In this document: piece after piece, positions 18,019 to 26,528 of the stretch
How positions within the stretch are numbered: position 1 is the first letter of the stretch
Layout: every line of letters begins with the position of its first letter
From: Deltaproteobacteria bacterium
GTDB taxonomy: Bacteria; Myxococcota_A; Polyangia; GCA-2747355
Assembly: GCA_020633415.1 (NCBI GenBank)
Contig: JACKDQ010000014.1
Location: 1 to 64,000 of the forward strand
DNA: 64,000 bases
Direction: 5' to 3'
Notes under the pieces: generated by a model
Database searches by the model: none
What the model was told of the DNA's origin: nothing
Seen by the model: the letters and a program-made list of their open reading frames with translations, nothing else
Made by a program: the position numbers and the translations under genes

Positions 18019-18486
18019 TGTCGTTCTCCTGGTAGTCTCTGCAACTGAATCAACTGTACTGTGAGCTGCTGTGTGAAACGCACATACCTGTCGGGACAAG
18101 TCCTATAAGGCGGGTTTCCAGAACGAACAAATTTTCGGCGGAAAAAAATCAAAAAAAATGACGCGTCACCCGAGTCCGGATAACGCGTCAGGGTGGCCCC
18201 GTGAGATGGCCATATTCGATCGGCGAACGAAAGAGCACGCTACGCCCCGCAACGAGCGCAAGGTGGAGAAGAGAAGAGCGGGGCCAAAGCAACTCAGCGT
18301 CCGAATGGCACCCATTTCTTTCGCCGCTGCCTTGATCTATCGACAGTGGATCGACGACCGGTAGGGCCGCACGCGATCTTTTTGTTGACAGCGAAAAAAA
18401 ATATCGCGCACAGCCACAGCGCGCTGGGCTGTTGCTCAATCCCCGTCGCTGGGCGAAGATCGTTTGATGCTCGTGAGTCTCGTAGC
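18019..18486. other. Divergent intergenic region with A-tracts and paired palindromes
   Basis: No convincing gene. A-tracts at 18141-18159 are unusual in this GC-rich DNA. They abut TGACGCGTCA (18159-18168), and TAACGCGTCA follows at 18181-18190. A TTGACA hexamer is at 18385-18390, but no good -10 follows at 17 bp. Control of the ParA gene, the divergent unknown gene, or both is possible. Confidence 0.5.
18159..18190. promoter_or_regulatory. Two ACGCGTCA boxes 22 bp apart (candidate operator)
   Basis: The perfect 10-bp palindrome TGACGCGTCA is followed exactly 22 bp later by TAACGCGTCA, so both copies face the same side of the helix. They sit next to a long A-tract in the ParA-side divergent region. 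This layout fits a dimeric regulator binding twice or a partition-type site. The binding protein is unknown. Confidence 0.4.
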
Positions 18487-19356
18487 GTGAGCAATTGGTA
18501 CGAAATCGGTTGGGGGTTGGACCGCTCACCCGACGGAAAGCGACTGGTCAAACTGTACCTCGACGTCGAGAGCGCCAACCCGCTGCTCTGGTCGGCCGAA
18601 TTCGCCGCGATGCTCCCCCACCAAGACGATACCTACGGACTGGGCGGTCTGGCAGCCCACCCAACAGACGAGGACAAACTGTTTGTGCTCGCTGACCAGG
18701 GGTCCGATCCGGCGCGACTTTATACCTATCGCATCAGCACCGCGGCATGGACCCACATCACCTTCGAACACCAGGAAAAATATTGGGGCCTCGGCTCGCG
18801 CTGCGACGGCACGCTGACCACGGTCAGGCGTCCCTACACGAAAATTGATGGGGTCCGCGGCACGTTGATCAGCTTCTCTCCAGATAACCCCGGCGAAACG
18901 ACAACGATCCTCGAGCTGGATCACGGAATCCCGGTAGGCGACAACGCTGTGGACTACGCAACGGGCGCAACCTGGACATCTGGCTTGACCGCTTGGAATG
19001 GGGGCGAGCCGGGGCCATCCTACTTGACCAGCGATGGCAAGGTCCGAGCACTGCGGGGCATCGCCGAAACCTGGATCTCGGGGATGATGAGCAACCGCTT
19101 TCCTTCGACCGGCGGAGAGGAGCGGAGAACGTCTGGCTTTTTCGTCTCAGCCGCCAACAGCACGCGTCAGAGCAGCGCAACGCCGCTGTATCTGATTCGT
19201 CGCAATCGCAGAGGCGTGGACGAGGTTGTGCCGATGGACTACCTCGAAGCGTTCGGCTTGCCGCAACCGAACCTCGTCGACCTGGCCAACGTCGCCGGCT
19301 GGTGCAACGAACAACGCAACGCTGCCCTGCGCGGCCGCGACTGGCCGGAAATCTGA
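18487..19356 (+). CDS. Protein of unknown function, beta-propeller-like composition
   Basis: 289 aa from GTG 18487; a GTG at 18346 would add 47 residues of poor quality, and neither has a strong ribosome site. The sequence contains phrases typical of WD/Kelch-like or sugar-lactonase-like sheets (LAAHPTDEDKLFVLADQG, GTLISFSPDNPGE, YLTSDGKVRAL), repeated at roughly 45-residue spacing. No signal peptide is clear with this start. It precedes the NeuB-like gene by 118 bp on the same strand. Function not recognised. Confidence 0.6.
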   Translation: MSNWYEIGWGLDRSPDGKRLVKLYLDVESANPLLWSAEFAAMLPHQDDTYGLGGLAAHPTDEDKLFVLADQGSDPARLYTYRISTAAWTHITFEHQEKYWGLGSRCDGTLTTVRRPYTKIDGVRGTLISFSPDNPGETTTILELDHGIPVGDNAVDYATGATWTSGLTAWNGGEPGPSYLTSDGKVRALRGIAETWISGMMSNRFPSTGGEERRTSGFFVSAANSTRQSSATPLYLIRRNRRGVDEVVPMDYLEAFGLPQPNLVDLANVAGWCNEQRNAALRGRDWPEI

Positions 19357-19474
19357 ATCGACTAGGGCTTCTCGAGCGATGCCGAGCAAGCATTTCGGCC
19401 GCCGCGATTCGATTGACGCTGAGCGTCTGAAAAGCTCGAAAGTCGCCCCAACTTTGCGCTACGCTTGTCGGTAA

Positions 19475-20461
19475 ATGTGGAACGACAAGCCGTACTTGAT
19501 CGCTGAGATTGGCTCCAATCACGACGGTGACAAGGCGCGGGCCCTCGCGTTGATCCGGCGTGCGGCCGACGTCGGTGCGGATGCGGTAAAGTTCCAACTA
19601 TTTCGAGCGGAAACGATGGTCGTCGCCGACCATCCAGCGTTCGAAACGCTGGCCAACCTCTCCACGCCGCTGGAATGGCTGCCCGAACTGGCAAGTCGCT
19701 GTCGAGAGCTGTCGATCGACTTTGCAGCGACACCGTTCGATTTGGCAGCGGTCGAGGCCCTGGCGGCGTGCGAACCGGCGTTCATCAAGGTCTCCTCGTC
19801 GGACGTCACCTATCTGGCGTTGCTGCGGGCAGCCGCGAAAACCGGCGCGCCACTGCTGTTATCGACCGGGATGTCGACGATGGAGGACGTGGCGCGCGCA
19901 GTCGACACCTGCAAACGCGCCGGCGCCCGCCAGCTCGCGCTGCTGCACTGCGTCTCGTTGTATCCGACGCCGGCCGAAGCGATGCATCTGCGAGCGATCG
20001 AGACGATGGCCGCCCGCTTCGACCTGCCGGTCGGACTGTCCGACCATTCGCCAGGGGTGGCGATCGCTGCAGCTGCGCTGGCGCTCGGCGCGCGGATCAT
20101 CGAAAAGCACGTCACCGATGACCGCCGGCGCCCCGGCCCCGACCACTCCTACGCCCTGGAGTTCGACCAGTTCGCCCAGCTGGTCGAAGCGGTGCGGATG
20201 GTCCCGGTTGCACTCGGCGATGGAGAAAAACGCGCGCGCGGCGCGGAACGCCAACAGATCCGTCGGGCGCGACGCGGACTCTACGCGCGACGGGCGATCG
20301 CCGCCGGCGAGCCGATCGACGGCGATGCGATCGTCGCGCTGCGTCCGCAAGCCGCCGTCAACGCCGAAGACATCGATAGGGTCTGCGGCAAGCGCGCACC
20401 AGAGGCGCTGGCGCCGGGCGATCCGCTGCCGGCGTCGCTGTTGCTCAGCCATGAGGACTAA
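19475..20461 (+). CDS. NeuB/PseI-family nonulosonate (sialic-acid-like) synthase
   Basis: 328 aa. The TIM-barrel opens with PYLIAEIGSNHDGD and VGADAVKFQLF, and continues with KVSSSDVTYL, LSTGMSTMEDV, LLHCVSLYPTP, VGLSDHSPG and IIEKHVT: the NeuB signature series. The C-terminal 65 residues are the SAF (antifreeze-like) domain. These enzymes condense phosphoenolpyruvate with an N-acyl amino sugar. Together with the Maf-like gene 1.5 kb downstream this suggests glycosylation of a surface protein with a nonulosonate. Sialic, legionaminic or pseudaminic specificity is not decidable here. Confidence 0.9.
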   Translation: MWNDKPYLIAEIGSNHDGDKARALALIRRAADVGADAVKFQLFRAETMVVADHPAFETLANLSTPLEWLPELASRCRELSIDFAATPFDLAAVEALAACEPAFIKVSSSDVTYLALLRAAAKTGAPLLLSTGMSTMEDVARAVDTCKRAGARQLALLHCVSLYPTPAEAMHLRAIETMAARFDLPVGLSDHSPGVAIAAAALALGARIIEKHVTDDRRRPGPDHSYALEFDQFAQLVEAVRMVPVALGDGEKRARGAERQQIRRARRGLYARRAIAAGEPIDGDAIVALRPQAAVNAEDIDRVCGKRAPEALAPGDPLPASLLLSHED

Positions 20462-20525
20462 GCAGCAGGCGGGGAAGAACCCGCCGCGGCTGATCACTGC
20501 TGGGCTGAGTGGGCAGCGATAGCCG

Positions 20526-21818
20526 CTAGGGCCAACAAACCGCCAGCGGACGGTCCGGGTCAAGGGACCGGCTAAGCTCCGGACGCAACGCTTCGGCCAT
20601 CGCCAAGTGAGTCGCCGCTGAGGGGTGCCCATCACAGCCCTCACCACCGGATGGCTCGGCGTGAATCTCGATGAAACGGGCCCGTCGACGCACTTCGTCG
20701 CTCAGCCATTCGACCGGTTCGTTGTTGAAGCGTTCGATCGCCGCTTTGATAAACGGCGCGTAGCGCGAGCGCGCCGGCGCCAGCGTGCAGAGGATTTGCG
20801 GGTTAAAGTGGTAGGCCCGCACCATCCGCAAGAGGCCCAGGTATGCCTCGATGAATGGATCGATCACCTCGGCGCTACGCGAACCCTTGAGAAAATTGTA
20901 GTCGTTGGTACCGAGATTGATCACCACCACATCGGCCCGGTTCCAGAGCACTGGGCCAAGGACCGACGACGCGGTGCGAGAAGAAGTCGGGATGGCGCGC
21001 GGATAAAGCGTCGGCAACGTCGGCCCCTCGCCGGAAGCGTTATAGCGCACGCCCTTGCCGGACCAGGCGACGGTCGATAACGAAACGCCGGCGCGGCAGA
21101 GCTGCTGGTCGAAGGCGTTGTCGGCCAACCCGTCAACCTGAGCGACAAGCTGCTGATGAAGCTGACGCACGGCGAGTGCTGCGTAGGTCTTGCTGTGATT
21201 CTCGGTCGCTAGCGTGAAGTGGCAGGGCATCTGCCCTTCGATGCCATAGCCAGCGCTGATCGAATCACCGATCACCTCGACGTGATAGCGCGCCGCCGAT
21301 GCAGCCAACAGATCGCCGTCCGTCTGGACAGCAGACAGCCGCGACTCGCTGTAGACGCCTTCATTTGCCCGCGTCAGCCGCACCGTATGCTCGGCCACCG
21401 TGTCGTTGTCGACGAGCAACCAGCGATGTGCCTTGCCGTCGCGCGGCACAGCGATCTTCTTGATGATCCGCCCATCGATCTCGAGCACATGATAGATGCT
21501 GCCGCCGAGCGGATCGCGCGACTCGCGCAGCGTCGCCCACAGCTTTTGACCGCGAAAGCGGGCACGGAAGCCACTTCCCGGCCAGCTGTAACGCCAGGCC
21601 ACCGGGGTCTCATCGGAAAACAGCGGAGTGGAGCGACCGACCGGTTGCAGCAAGATCGCCTGAGCGGCAAAGCCGCCGGGCGGCAGTTCGCCTTTGCCGA
21701 CGAAAATGCCGTCGGTGTCTGTTTGCGGCGACACACCACACCCTAGTCCGCCAGCGACTGTTGCCAGCAGCAGTGCAAAACCGGCGACAGCCCCCACGCA
21801 AATCCGTCGACTTACCAT
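20526..21818 (-). CDS. Secreted SGNH/GDSL esterase lipoprotein (CE2-like)
   Basis: 430 aa. ATG 21818 gives a lipoprotein signal with the lipobox GGLGC (Cys27). Residues about 60-165 form a beta-sandwich that resembles the N-terminal jelly roll of carbohydrate esterase family 2. The SGNH domain follows: EVIGDSISAGYG with the nucleophile S186, a VINLGTNDYN block and the C-terminal GCDGHPSAATH with the Asp/His pair. The expected activity is removal of acetyl groups from glycans at the cell surface. It is divergent from the Maf-like gene. Confidence 0.82.
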   Translation of the reverse strand: MVSRRICVGAVAGFALLLATVAGGLGCGVSPQTDTDGIFVGKGELPPGGFAAQAILLQPVGRSTPLFSDETPVAWRYSWPGSGFRARFRGQKLWATLRESRDPLGGSIYHVLEIDGRIIKKIAVPRDGKAHRWLLVDNDTVAEHTVRLTRANEGVYSESRLSAVQTDGDLLAASAARYHVEVIGDSISAGYGIEGQMPCHFTLATENHSKTYAALAVRQLHQQLVAQVDGLADNAFDQQLCRAGVSLSTVAWSGKGVRYNASGEGPTLPTLYPRAIPTSSRTASSVLGPVLWNRADVVVINLGTNDYNFLKGSRSAEVIDPFIEAYLGLLRMVRAYHFNPQILCTLAPARSRYAPFIKAAIERFNNEPVEWLSDEVRRRARFIEIHAEPSGGEGCDGHPSAATHLAMAEALRPELSRSLDPDRPLAVCWP

Positions 21819-21917
21819 CGTCTCCTTCGCGCCAGCAGGCGTCTGCTGTCGAACTGTGCAAGGATTGTTCCGCAGGTGCTTGGTCGCCGGCGCCCGGCAG
21901 TGCACAATATCGAGCAG

Positions 21918-23774
21918 ATGACGGCCTTTTTGCGACTAGCGGAAACACTCGAGAAACTGGCCGATCGGCTCGACGAGGCCTGCGCGGCGATCGATGCAGG
22001 GCAACGCGCGCAGGTTTTCGAGCTGCTGCAGCAGAGCGCTGCCCGCAAGGCCGAGATCGCCGAACTGCAGGCCCATCGCTCACGCCCAAAACCCGGCGAA
22101 CAACAAGCACTTGCGCCGAGGGTCCGCGCGGCAACCGCGCGCATCGCGCGGGCCAACGACATGCTGGAGCGGTTTCAACAAGCGGAACAGGCTGCCGAGC
22201 AATGGCTCAGTGCAAGCCATTGGAACATCGAACGCGACATCCTGATCTTGGTCGGTGATGGCGCGCTGCTCGATTGTCGCGCGCTAATCGCCCGCGGGCA
22301 AAAGCGCATCTTCGTGCTCGGCGATCAGCAGGTCGCCGATTGGCCCACAGGCGCACAGCGCGTCGCCAGTTTGCGTGAGCTGATCGACCGCCTACAGCTG
22401 CTCGAGCCACCGTTTCCTAGCCACGCCACGACGCGGGCCGCCAGCGGCGCCCAACTACCAACGGGGCAATGCGAGCAAATCAGCGCTGCGGTCGACCAGT
22501 GTCTGCGCAGCCGCAAGACGCGCGATCGAACGGTGGCCGGCTTCGGGGAACACTGGGTCACGCAAGGGCTGAGCAACCTCGATGCGCTGGCGCGCCTACC
22601 TTCGATGACGGTCACCAAGGACGCCTTCTTCGACGTACCCTGCGTGTTGGTCGGCCCCGGCCCGTCGCTGGAAAATAATATCTCCCAACTCGCCCGCTAC
22701 CGTGATCGCTTCGTGCTGGTCGCCTATCAGCGCACGCTCGCCGCGCTCAGCGCGGCCGGTATCGATGCCGACGTGGCTGTGGTCCTCGACGCCCAGCCCG
22801 TGGTCTACGACCACGTCAAAGACTATGCCGTCGAGCGCTTGGCTGCGCTGCTGCTCGCAGCGACCTGCGACCCACGGTTCTTTTCCCTGCCGGCGCCAAC
22901 CAGTTTTGCCTTTTTCGGCAACGGCGCCTCCGACGACTGGCTACGGCAGATGGTTGGCGATGACTCAACGCACTTTTTCCCGGGCGGATCGGTCGCCTGC
23001 GCGGCCTTCGAAATCGCGCTCTATTGGGGCTGCGCACCACTGATCCTCGTCGGTCAGGATCTGGCTTTTGGCGGCGAAAAGCTTTACGCGACGAGCGCCT
23101 TCGGCGGCCAGGCCTCGCGAATGAAGGCCGGGGCCGACCAAGCAACCTACAGCGCCGAGCAGGTCGATGGAGCACAGCGACGCAGCGCCGAGGGATTGCC
23201 GCTCTGTCGACTGCCCGGATACTATGGCGGTGAAGTGCTGACCTCGGCCTCAATGGCCGGATTCCATCGTTGGTTCGAAACGGCAGCACTCGACATCGCA
23301 GCCGCAGAACGACGCATCCCGCTATATAACTGCACCGAGGGCGGTGCCAACATCGCTGGCTTTGCCAACAGGCCGCTAGCCGACGTGCTGGCCGCGCTGC
23401 CGTCCCTCGAGATCGACGTCAAGCGCGTCTTTGCCGAACGCGCCGCGAGTGCCGACTTGCCCAAGCGTCGATCGACGATCGAGCTGACGCGCGCCGGCGC
23501 GTTGATCGCCTGTCAGCGCGCCCAATCACTCGCACAACGTTGCCTCGAGCTCGCCGAGCGCAACGCCCTCGCCGAGCTCGCCAACCTCGAAAACCAATTG
23601 ATCGCCGCGCTGCGTGAGCTGCCGATGCTCTCGCTGATGCGCCAGGGGCCGATTCGCCAAGCGCTGGCGCAAATCGACGACCACCAACGGGCGGCGACGC
23701 TGCTTTATCGGGTCGTCCTCGAGGCGATGCCGCTATTGCTGCGCTATCTGCAAAGCCGCGATCGCCCGGAATAA
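21918..23774 (+). CDS. Maf/DUF115-family protein (motility-associated glycosyltransferase-like)
   Basis: 618 aa. Residues about 235-420 match the DUF115/MptE-like domain: PCVLVGPGPSLENN, DADVAVVLDAQP, FFPGGSVACAAFEIALYWGC and LILVGQDLAFGG. In Campylobacter, Helicobacter and related bacteria, Maf proteins transfer nonulosonates to flagellin. The N-terminal 200 residues are helical with coiled-coil character. ATG 21918 is chosen because the upstream in-frame codons are Arg-rich and unlike the rest. A functional link with the NeuB-like gene is inferred. Confidence 0.8.
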   Translation: MTAFLRLAETLEKLADRLDEACAAIDAGQRAQVFELLQQSAARKAEIAELQAHRSRPKPGEQQALAPRVRAATARIARANDMLERFQQAEQAAEQWLSASHWNIERDILILVGDGALLDCRALIARGQKRIFVLGDQQVADWPTGAQRVASLRELIDRLQLLEPPFPSHATTRAASGAQLPTGQCEQISAAVDQCLRSRKTRDRTVAGFGEHWVTQGLSNLDALARLPSMTVTKDAFFDVPCVLVGPGPSLENNISQLARYRDRFVLVAYQRTLAALSAAGIDADVAVVLDAQPVVYDHVKDYAVERLAALLLAATCDPRFFSLPAPTSFAFFGNGASDDWLRQMVGDDSTHFFPGGSVACAAFEIALYWGCAPLILVGQDLAFGGEKLYATSAFGGQASRMKAGADQATYSAEQVDGAQRRSAEGLPLCRLPGYYGGEVLTSASMAGFHRWFETAALDIAAAERRIPLYNCTEGGANIAGFANRPLADVLAALPSLEIDVKRVFAERAASADLPKRRSTIELTRAGALIACQRAQSLAQRCLELAERNALAELANLENQLIAALRELPMLSLMRQGPIRQALAQIDDHQRAATLLYRVVLEAMPLLLRYLQSRDRPE

Positions 23775-23851
23775 GACCCCGATCTTGACGCGTTAGAAAC
23801 GGCCATGGGGCCTGTGCACGACGGTGTGCTAAGGTACGCCCGGGAGGCCTG

Positions 23852-24448
23852 GTGAGCAGCGAAAAGCGCATTATCATCGGCGGGTTGTTATGCGCGATGG
23901 TCAGCGCCTGTAGTCACAATCGTCCGCCTGCTTGGCGCGCCGAAATGAACCGCTGGTTCGACAATACCTCGGTACAGCCCAGCGAGCCCGAGCGGCGCTA
24001 CTGGACCCGCGCCGATGAAGACATGCTGCTGCGTCGCCTTGGTTATGCCGACGTCGCGGTGGTCGGTTCGATCCGTGTGGTCAACGCGTTCTACATGTTC
24101 GACAGCCCACGCCAGGTTGCCCTTGCCTTTTCGCCTCAGCAAGTGCTCTACGGATCGCTCAAGGGCGCGATCGATGACGATGGCGAACTCTTCCTGCAAC
24201 TCGGTCGGAGCGGCCTCGACTTCCATCTCGCGGTCACCCTGCGGCGCCATCTGCCGGGCCGACGCTACCTGCTATTTATCAAATTTCGGCCACAATCCGC
24301 TGGCCAGCGCAGCCTGGGCGAGATCAGCGGTTGGCGCGCATCGCTCAAGCGTCCGGGCAAACAGCACCCGACCTTTTCCTGGGTGCTCTATCGCCCCGAC
24401 AAGGCGCTGCTCGAGCAAGTCCAAACGATGTACGGCTGGCTCAAGTAA
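23852..24448 (+). CDS. Putative lipoprotein, function unknown
   Basis: 198 aa. Begins with GTG 23852, with GGGAGG five bases upstream. MSSEKRIIIGGLLCAMVSAC is a standard lipoprotein signal with the lipobox VSAC. The mature part (YWTRADEDMLLRRLGYADV onward) is mixed alpha/beta, about 175 residues, with no recognised motif. It follows the Maf-like gene by 77 bp on the same strand and could be co-transcribed. Confidence 0.75.
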   Translation: MSSEKRIIIGGLLCAMVSACSHNRPPAWRAEMNRWFDNTSVQPSEPERRYWTRADEDMLLRRLGYADVAVVGSIRVVNAFYMFDSPRQVALAFSPQQVLYGSLKGAIDDDGELFLQLGRSGLDFHLAVTLRRHLPGRRYLLFIKFRPQSAGQRSLGEISGWRASLKRPGKQHPTFSWVLYRPDKALLEQVQTMYGWLK

Positions 24449-24477
24449 CGGCGCATCGCGGCGACGCGCAAGCCCTG

Positions 24478-25368
24478 CTACTCGGTCGGCGGACCGATCA
24501 GGCGTTCCAAAGCTGGCCCCAGACGCCGGCCCCAATCGAGCTCGTTGTGACCACCGCTGCCGATCAGGTGCCAGAGTTTGGGCCCGGGCGTCACCTTGGC
24601 GTTCCAGTTCTCAGCAACTTTGCCGCGTTTCAAGAGCAGTTGATAAAAAGCCTTGGTGCCGTCTTTGATCTCCGCCACTTCGCGATCGCCGGCGTCGAGA
24701 TAAACCCGCACGTCTGAGCCGAGCTTCTGTTCAGCGAGGGCGATCACGCGCTGCTCCGCGATCCAAAAGGCTGGCGACTGAATCAATGCACCACCAAACT
24801 GGGCGGGCTTTTCGATCAACGTCCCAAGGGCAGCGTTCGCGCCCAGCGAGGAGCCACCGGAGAATGTCTGGTCGCGCGAAGCCGACGTGCGCAGCTCGCG
24901 ATCGATGAACGGCTTGAGCTCTTTGCTGAGAAACTCGAGATATCCTCGACCGGCCGGCGTGTAGTGTTGGTATTCTTCGATTCGATCGACGGCGGCGTGG
25001 TCGATGCCAACGATGATCGTCGGGCGCAAGCGCTTTTCGGCGATCAACTTCTCGACGGTTTCGATCACGTTCCAGCGCGGACCCGCGTTGCCAAACGGCA
25101 GGTGGGAAAACAGGTTCTGCCGATCTTGCAGATAGAGCACCGGCAGACCGTTGCGCGACTGCTCGTAACCGGGCGGAACGTAGACGGTCAGCCAACGGTT
25201 GCGCTGCACCTTGAGCTGCTTGGAGTTGTAGGCGAGATCGACGATCAGCCCGCCGCGCGCTGTGCGTTGGCGATACACTTCCGCTTCGGCGGTACCGGCG
25301 ACCGCAAGCGAGATCACCACCAGTGTTAAGGCGCTACGCCAACGGGCGCAAAAATCGGGACGAGCCAT
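24478..25368 (-). CDS. Secreted alpha/beta-hydrolase (enterochelin-esterase-like, Esterase D family)
   Basis: 296 aa. The N-terminal SALTLVVISLAVAGTAEA is a signal peptide. The mature protein has the alpha/beta fold: VYVPPGY and LPVLYLQDRQN near the N-terminus, the nucleophile elbow GGSSLG with S174, an Asp in YLDAGDREV and the C-terminal His in GSGGHNELDW. This is the arrangement of the esterase D/enterochelin esterase group, which hydrolyses acyl esters. It stands alone on the minus strand and no siderophore gene is near, so the substrate is open. Confidence 0.85.
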   Translation of the reverse strand: MARPDFCARWRSALTLVVISLAVAGTAEAEVYRQRTARGGLIVDLAYNSKQLKVQRNRWLTVYVPPGYEQSRNGLPVLYLQDRQNLFSHLPFGNAGPRWNVIETVEKLIAEKRLRPTIIVGIDHAAVDRIEEYQHYTPAGRGYLEFLSKELKPFIDRELRTSASRDQTFSGGSSLGANAALGTLIEKPAQFGGALIQSPAFWIAEQRVIALAEQKLGSDVRVYLDAGDREVAEIKDGTKAFYQLLLKRGKVAENWNAKVTPGPKLWHLIGSGGHNELDWGRRLGPALERLIGPPTE

Positions 25369-25531
25369 ACGCAGCCCGGTTGTGCAAAGCCTGAGCCAGC
25401 GCTGCCAAGTGTCGCGCGACGTAATTTCAACAACTTGGAGGGGTGATCAGCAGGCCGCCTCAGCCTCCGGCCTCTGAGACAGCCACCTCACCGAAGAAAC
25501 AGCAAAGACGCCGGCCGCCGAGCGCGCGGAC

Positions 25532-26479
25532 TCACCCGGCGCGCGCTGAGCGCCGAGCCGAACGAGCGTCGCGATCGCGTTGAAGGTCCGGCTCGAGATG
25601 GACCAGCACGTCGCGCAGCACGGGAAGCTGGCCCAGCAGGCGATCTTTGACCCGATGACCGATCTCGTGGCCGTCGGCGACGCTGATCCGCGCGTCGACT
25701 TCGATGTGCACGTCGACGAAATACTCGAGGCCCGACTTACGCACCAGCAGCGTCTCGACATCGACCACGCCGCCAACTTCGGTGGCCTCGCGACGAATCT
25801 GCGAAACGAGATCCGAATCGGCCTGCACGTCCATCAGCTCGCTAACGCTGCGCCGAAAGAGCAAGCCGGCGCTCACAATGATCGCCAAGAGCACGACGAA
25901 CGCAGCGATCTCATCGGCAGCCGCGTACTTGAGGCCGCCAATGCGCACGATCAGCAGACCAACGAGTACCGCCGCCGCACACAGGGCATCGCTGCGATGG
26001 TCCCAGGCATTGGCGATCAGCGCGGTCGAACCGGTGCGACGACCGACGCGAATCTTGTAGTGATAGAGCAGTTCTTTGATCGCAACGTTGCCGCCAGCGA
26101 GCAGCAATGTCCAAAACGGTGGCAGTCCGTGCGCTGCGCCAAACTCCAAAATACCGTAATAGGCGGTGATCGCCGCCGAGACCACGACCAGCAGCGCGAC
26201 GTTGCTCGCCGCGATGCCCTCAGCTTTGCTGTGTCCATAAGGGTGAGAACTGTCGGCCGGCCGCTGCGCGTAGAGCAGCGCACCGACGACGACGGTTGAC
26301 ACGCCAACATCGGACAGCGAATTCACCGCGTCCGAGATCAGGGCGTAAAATCCCGATAGCAGGCCGGCAGTTAGCTTGGTCACACCCAACAGCAAGTTGA
26401 TCACCAAGCCGACGGCCGCGGCGCGAACGGCTTCGCGGTAGAGCGCACGACGAGATTGCTCAGCTCGCTGCAACGGCAT
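25532..26479 (-). CDS. Cation diffusion facilitator (CDF) family transporter
   Basis: 315 aa from ATG 26479. A longer reading from 26920 runs antisense through the neighbouring gene and is rejected. About five or six membrane segments cover residues 20-205, and a cytoplasmic metal-binding domain covers about 215-300. The family block HPYGHSKAEG is present. The transport-site residues are N53-x3-D57 and D160-x3-D164, not the His-containing set of Zn/Fe carriers such as YiiP, so Mn or another metal is more likely. It exports divalent cations in exchange for protons. Confidence 0.88.
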   Translation of the reverse strand: MPLQRAEQSRRALYREAVRAAAVGLVINLLLGVTKLTAGLLSGFYALISDAVNSLSDVGVSTVVVGALLYAQRPADSSHPYGHSKAEGIAASNVALLVVVSAAITAYYGILEFGAAHGLPPFWTLLLAGGNVAIKELLYHYKIRVGRRTGSTALIANAWDHRSDALCAAAVLVGLLIVRIGGLKYAAADEIAAFVVLLAIIVSAGLLFRRSVSELMDVQADSDLVSQIRREATEVGGVVDVETLLVRKSGLEYFVDVHIEVDARISVADGHEIGHRVKDRLLGQLPVLRDVLVHLEPDLQRDRDARSARRSARAG

Positions 26480-26528
26480 GGGCCGATCATGCCGCCAACA
26501 GCGCTGGCTGTCGAGAGACGAGGCGGCT

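Noticed and set aside
18158..18364. 68-codon frame starting in the A-tract next to ParA
   Set aside because: No ribosome site, random composition, and it overlaps the candidate operator palindromes.
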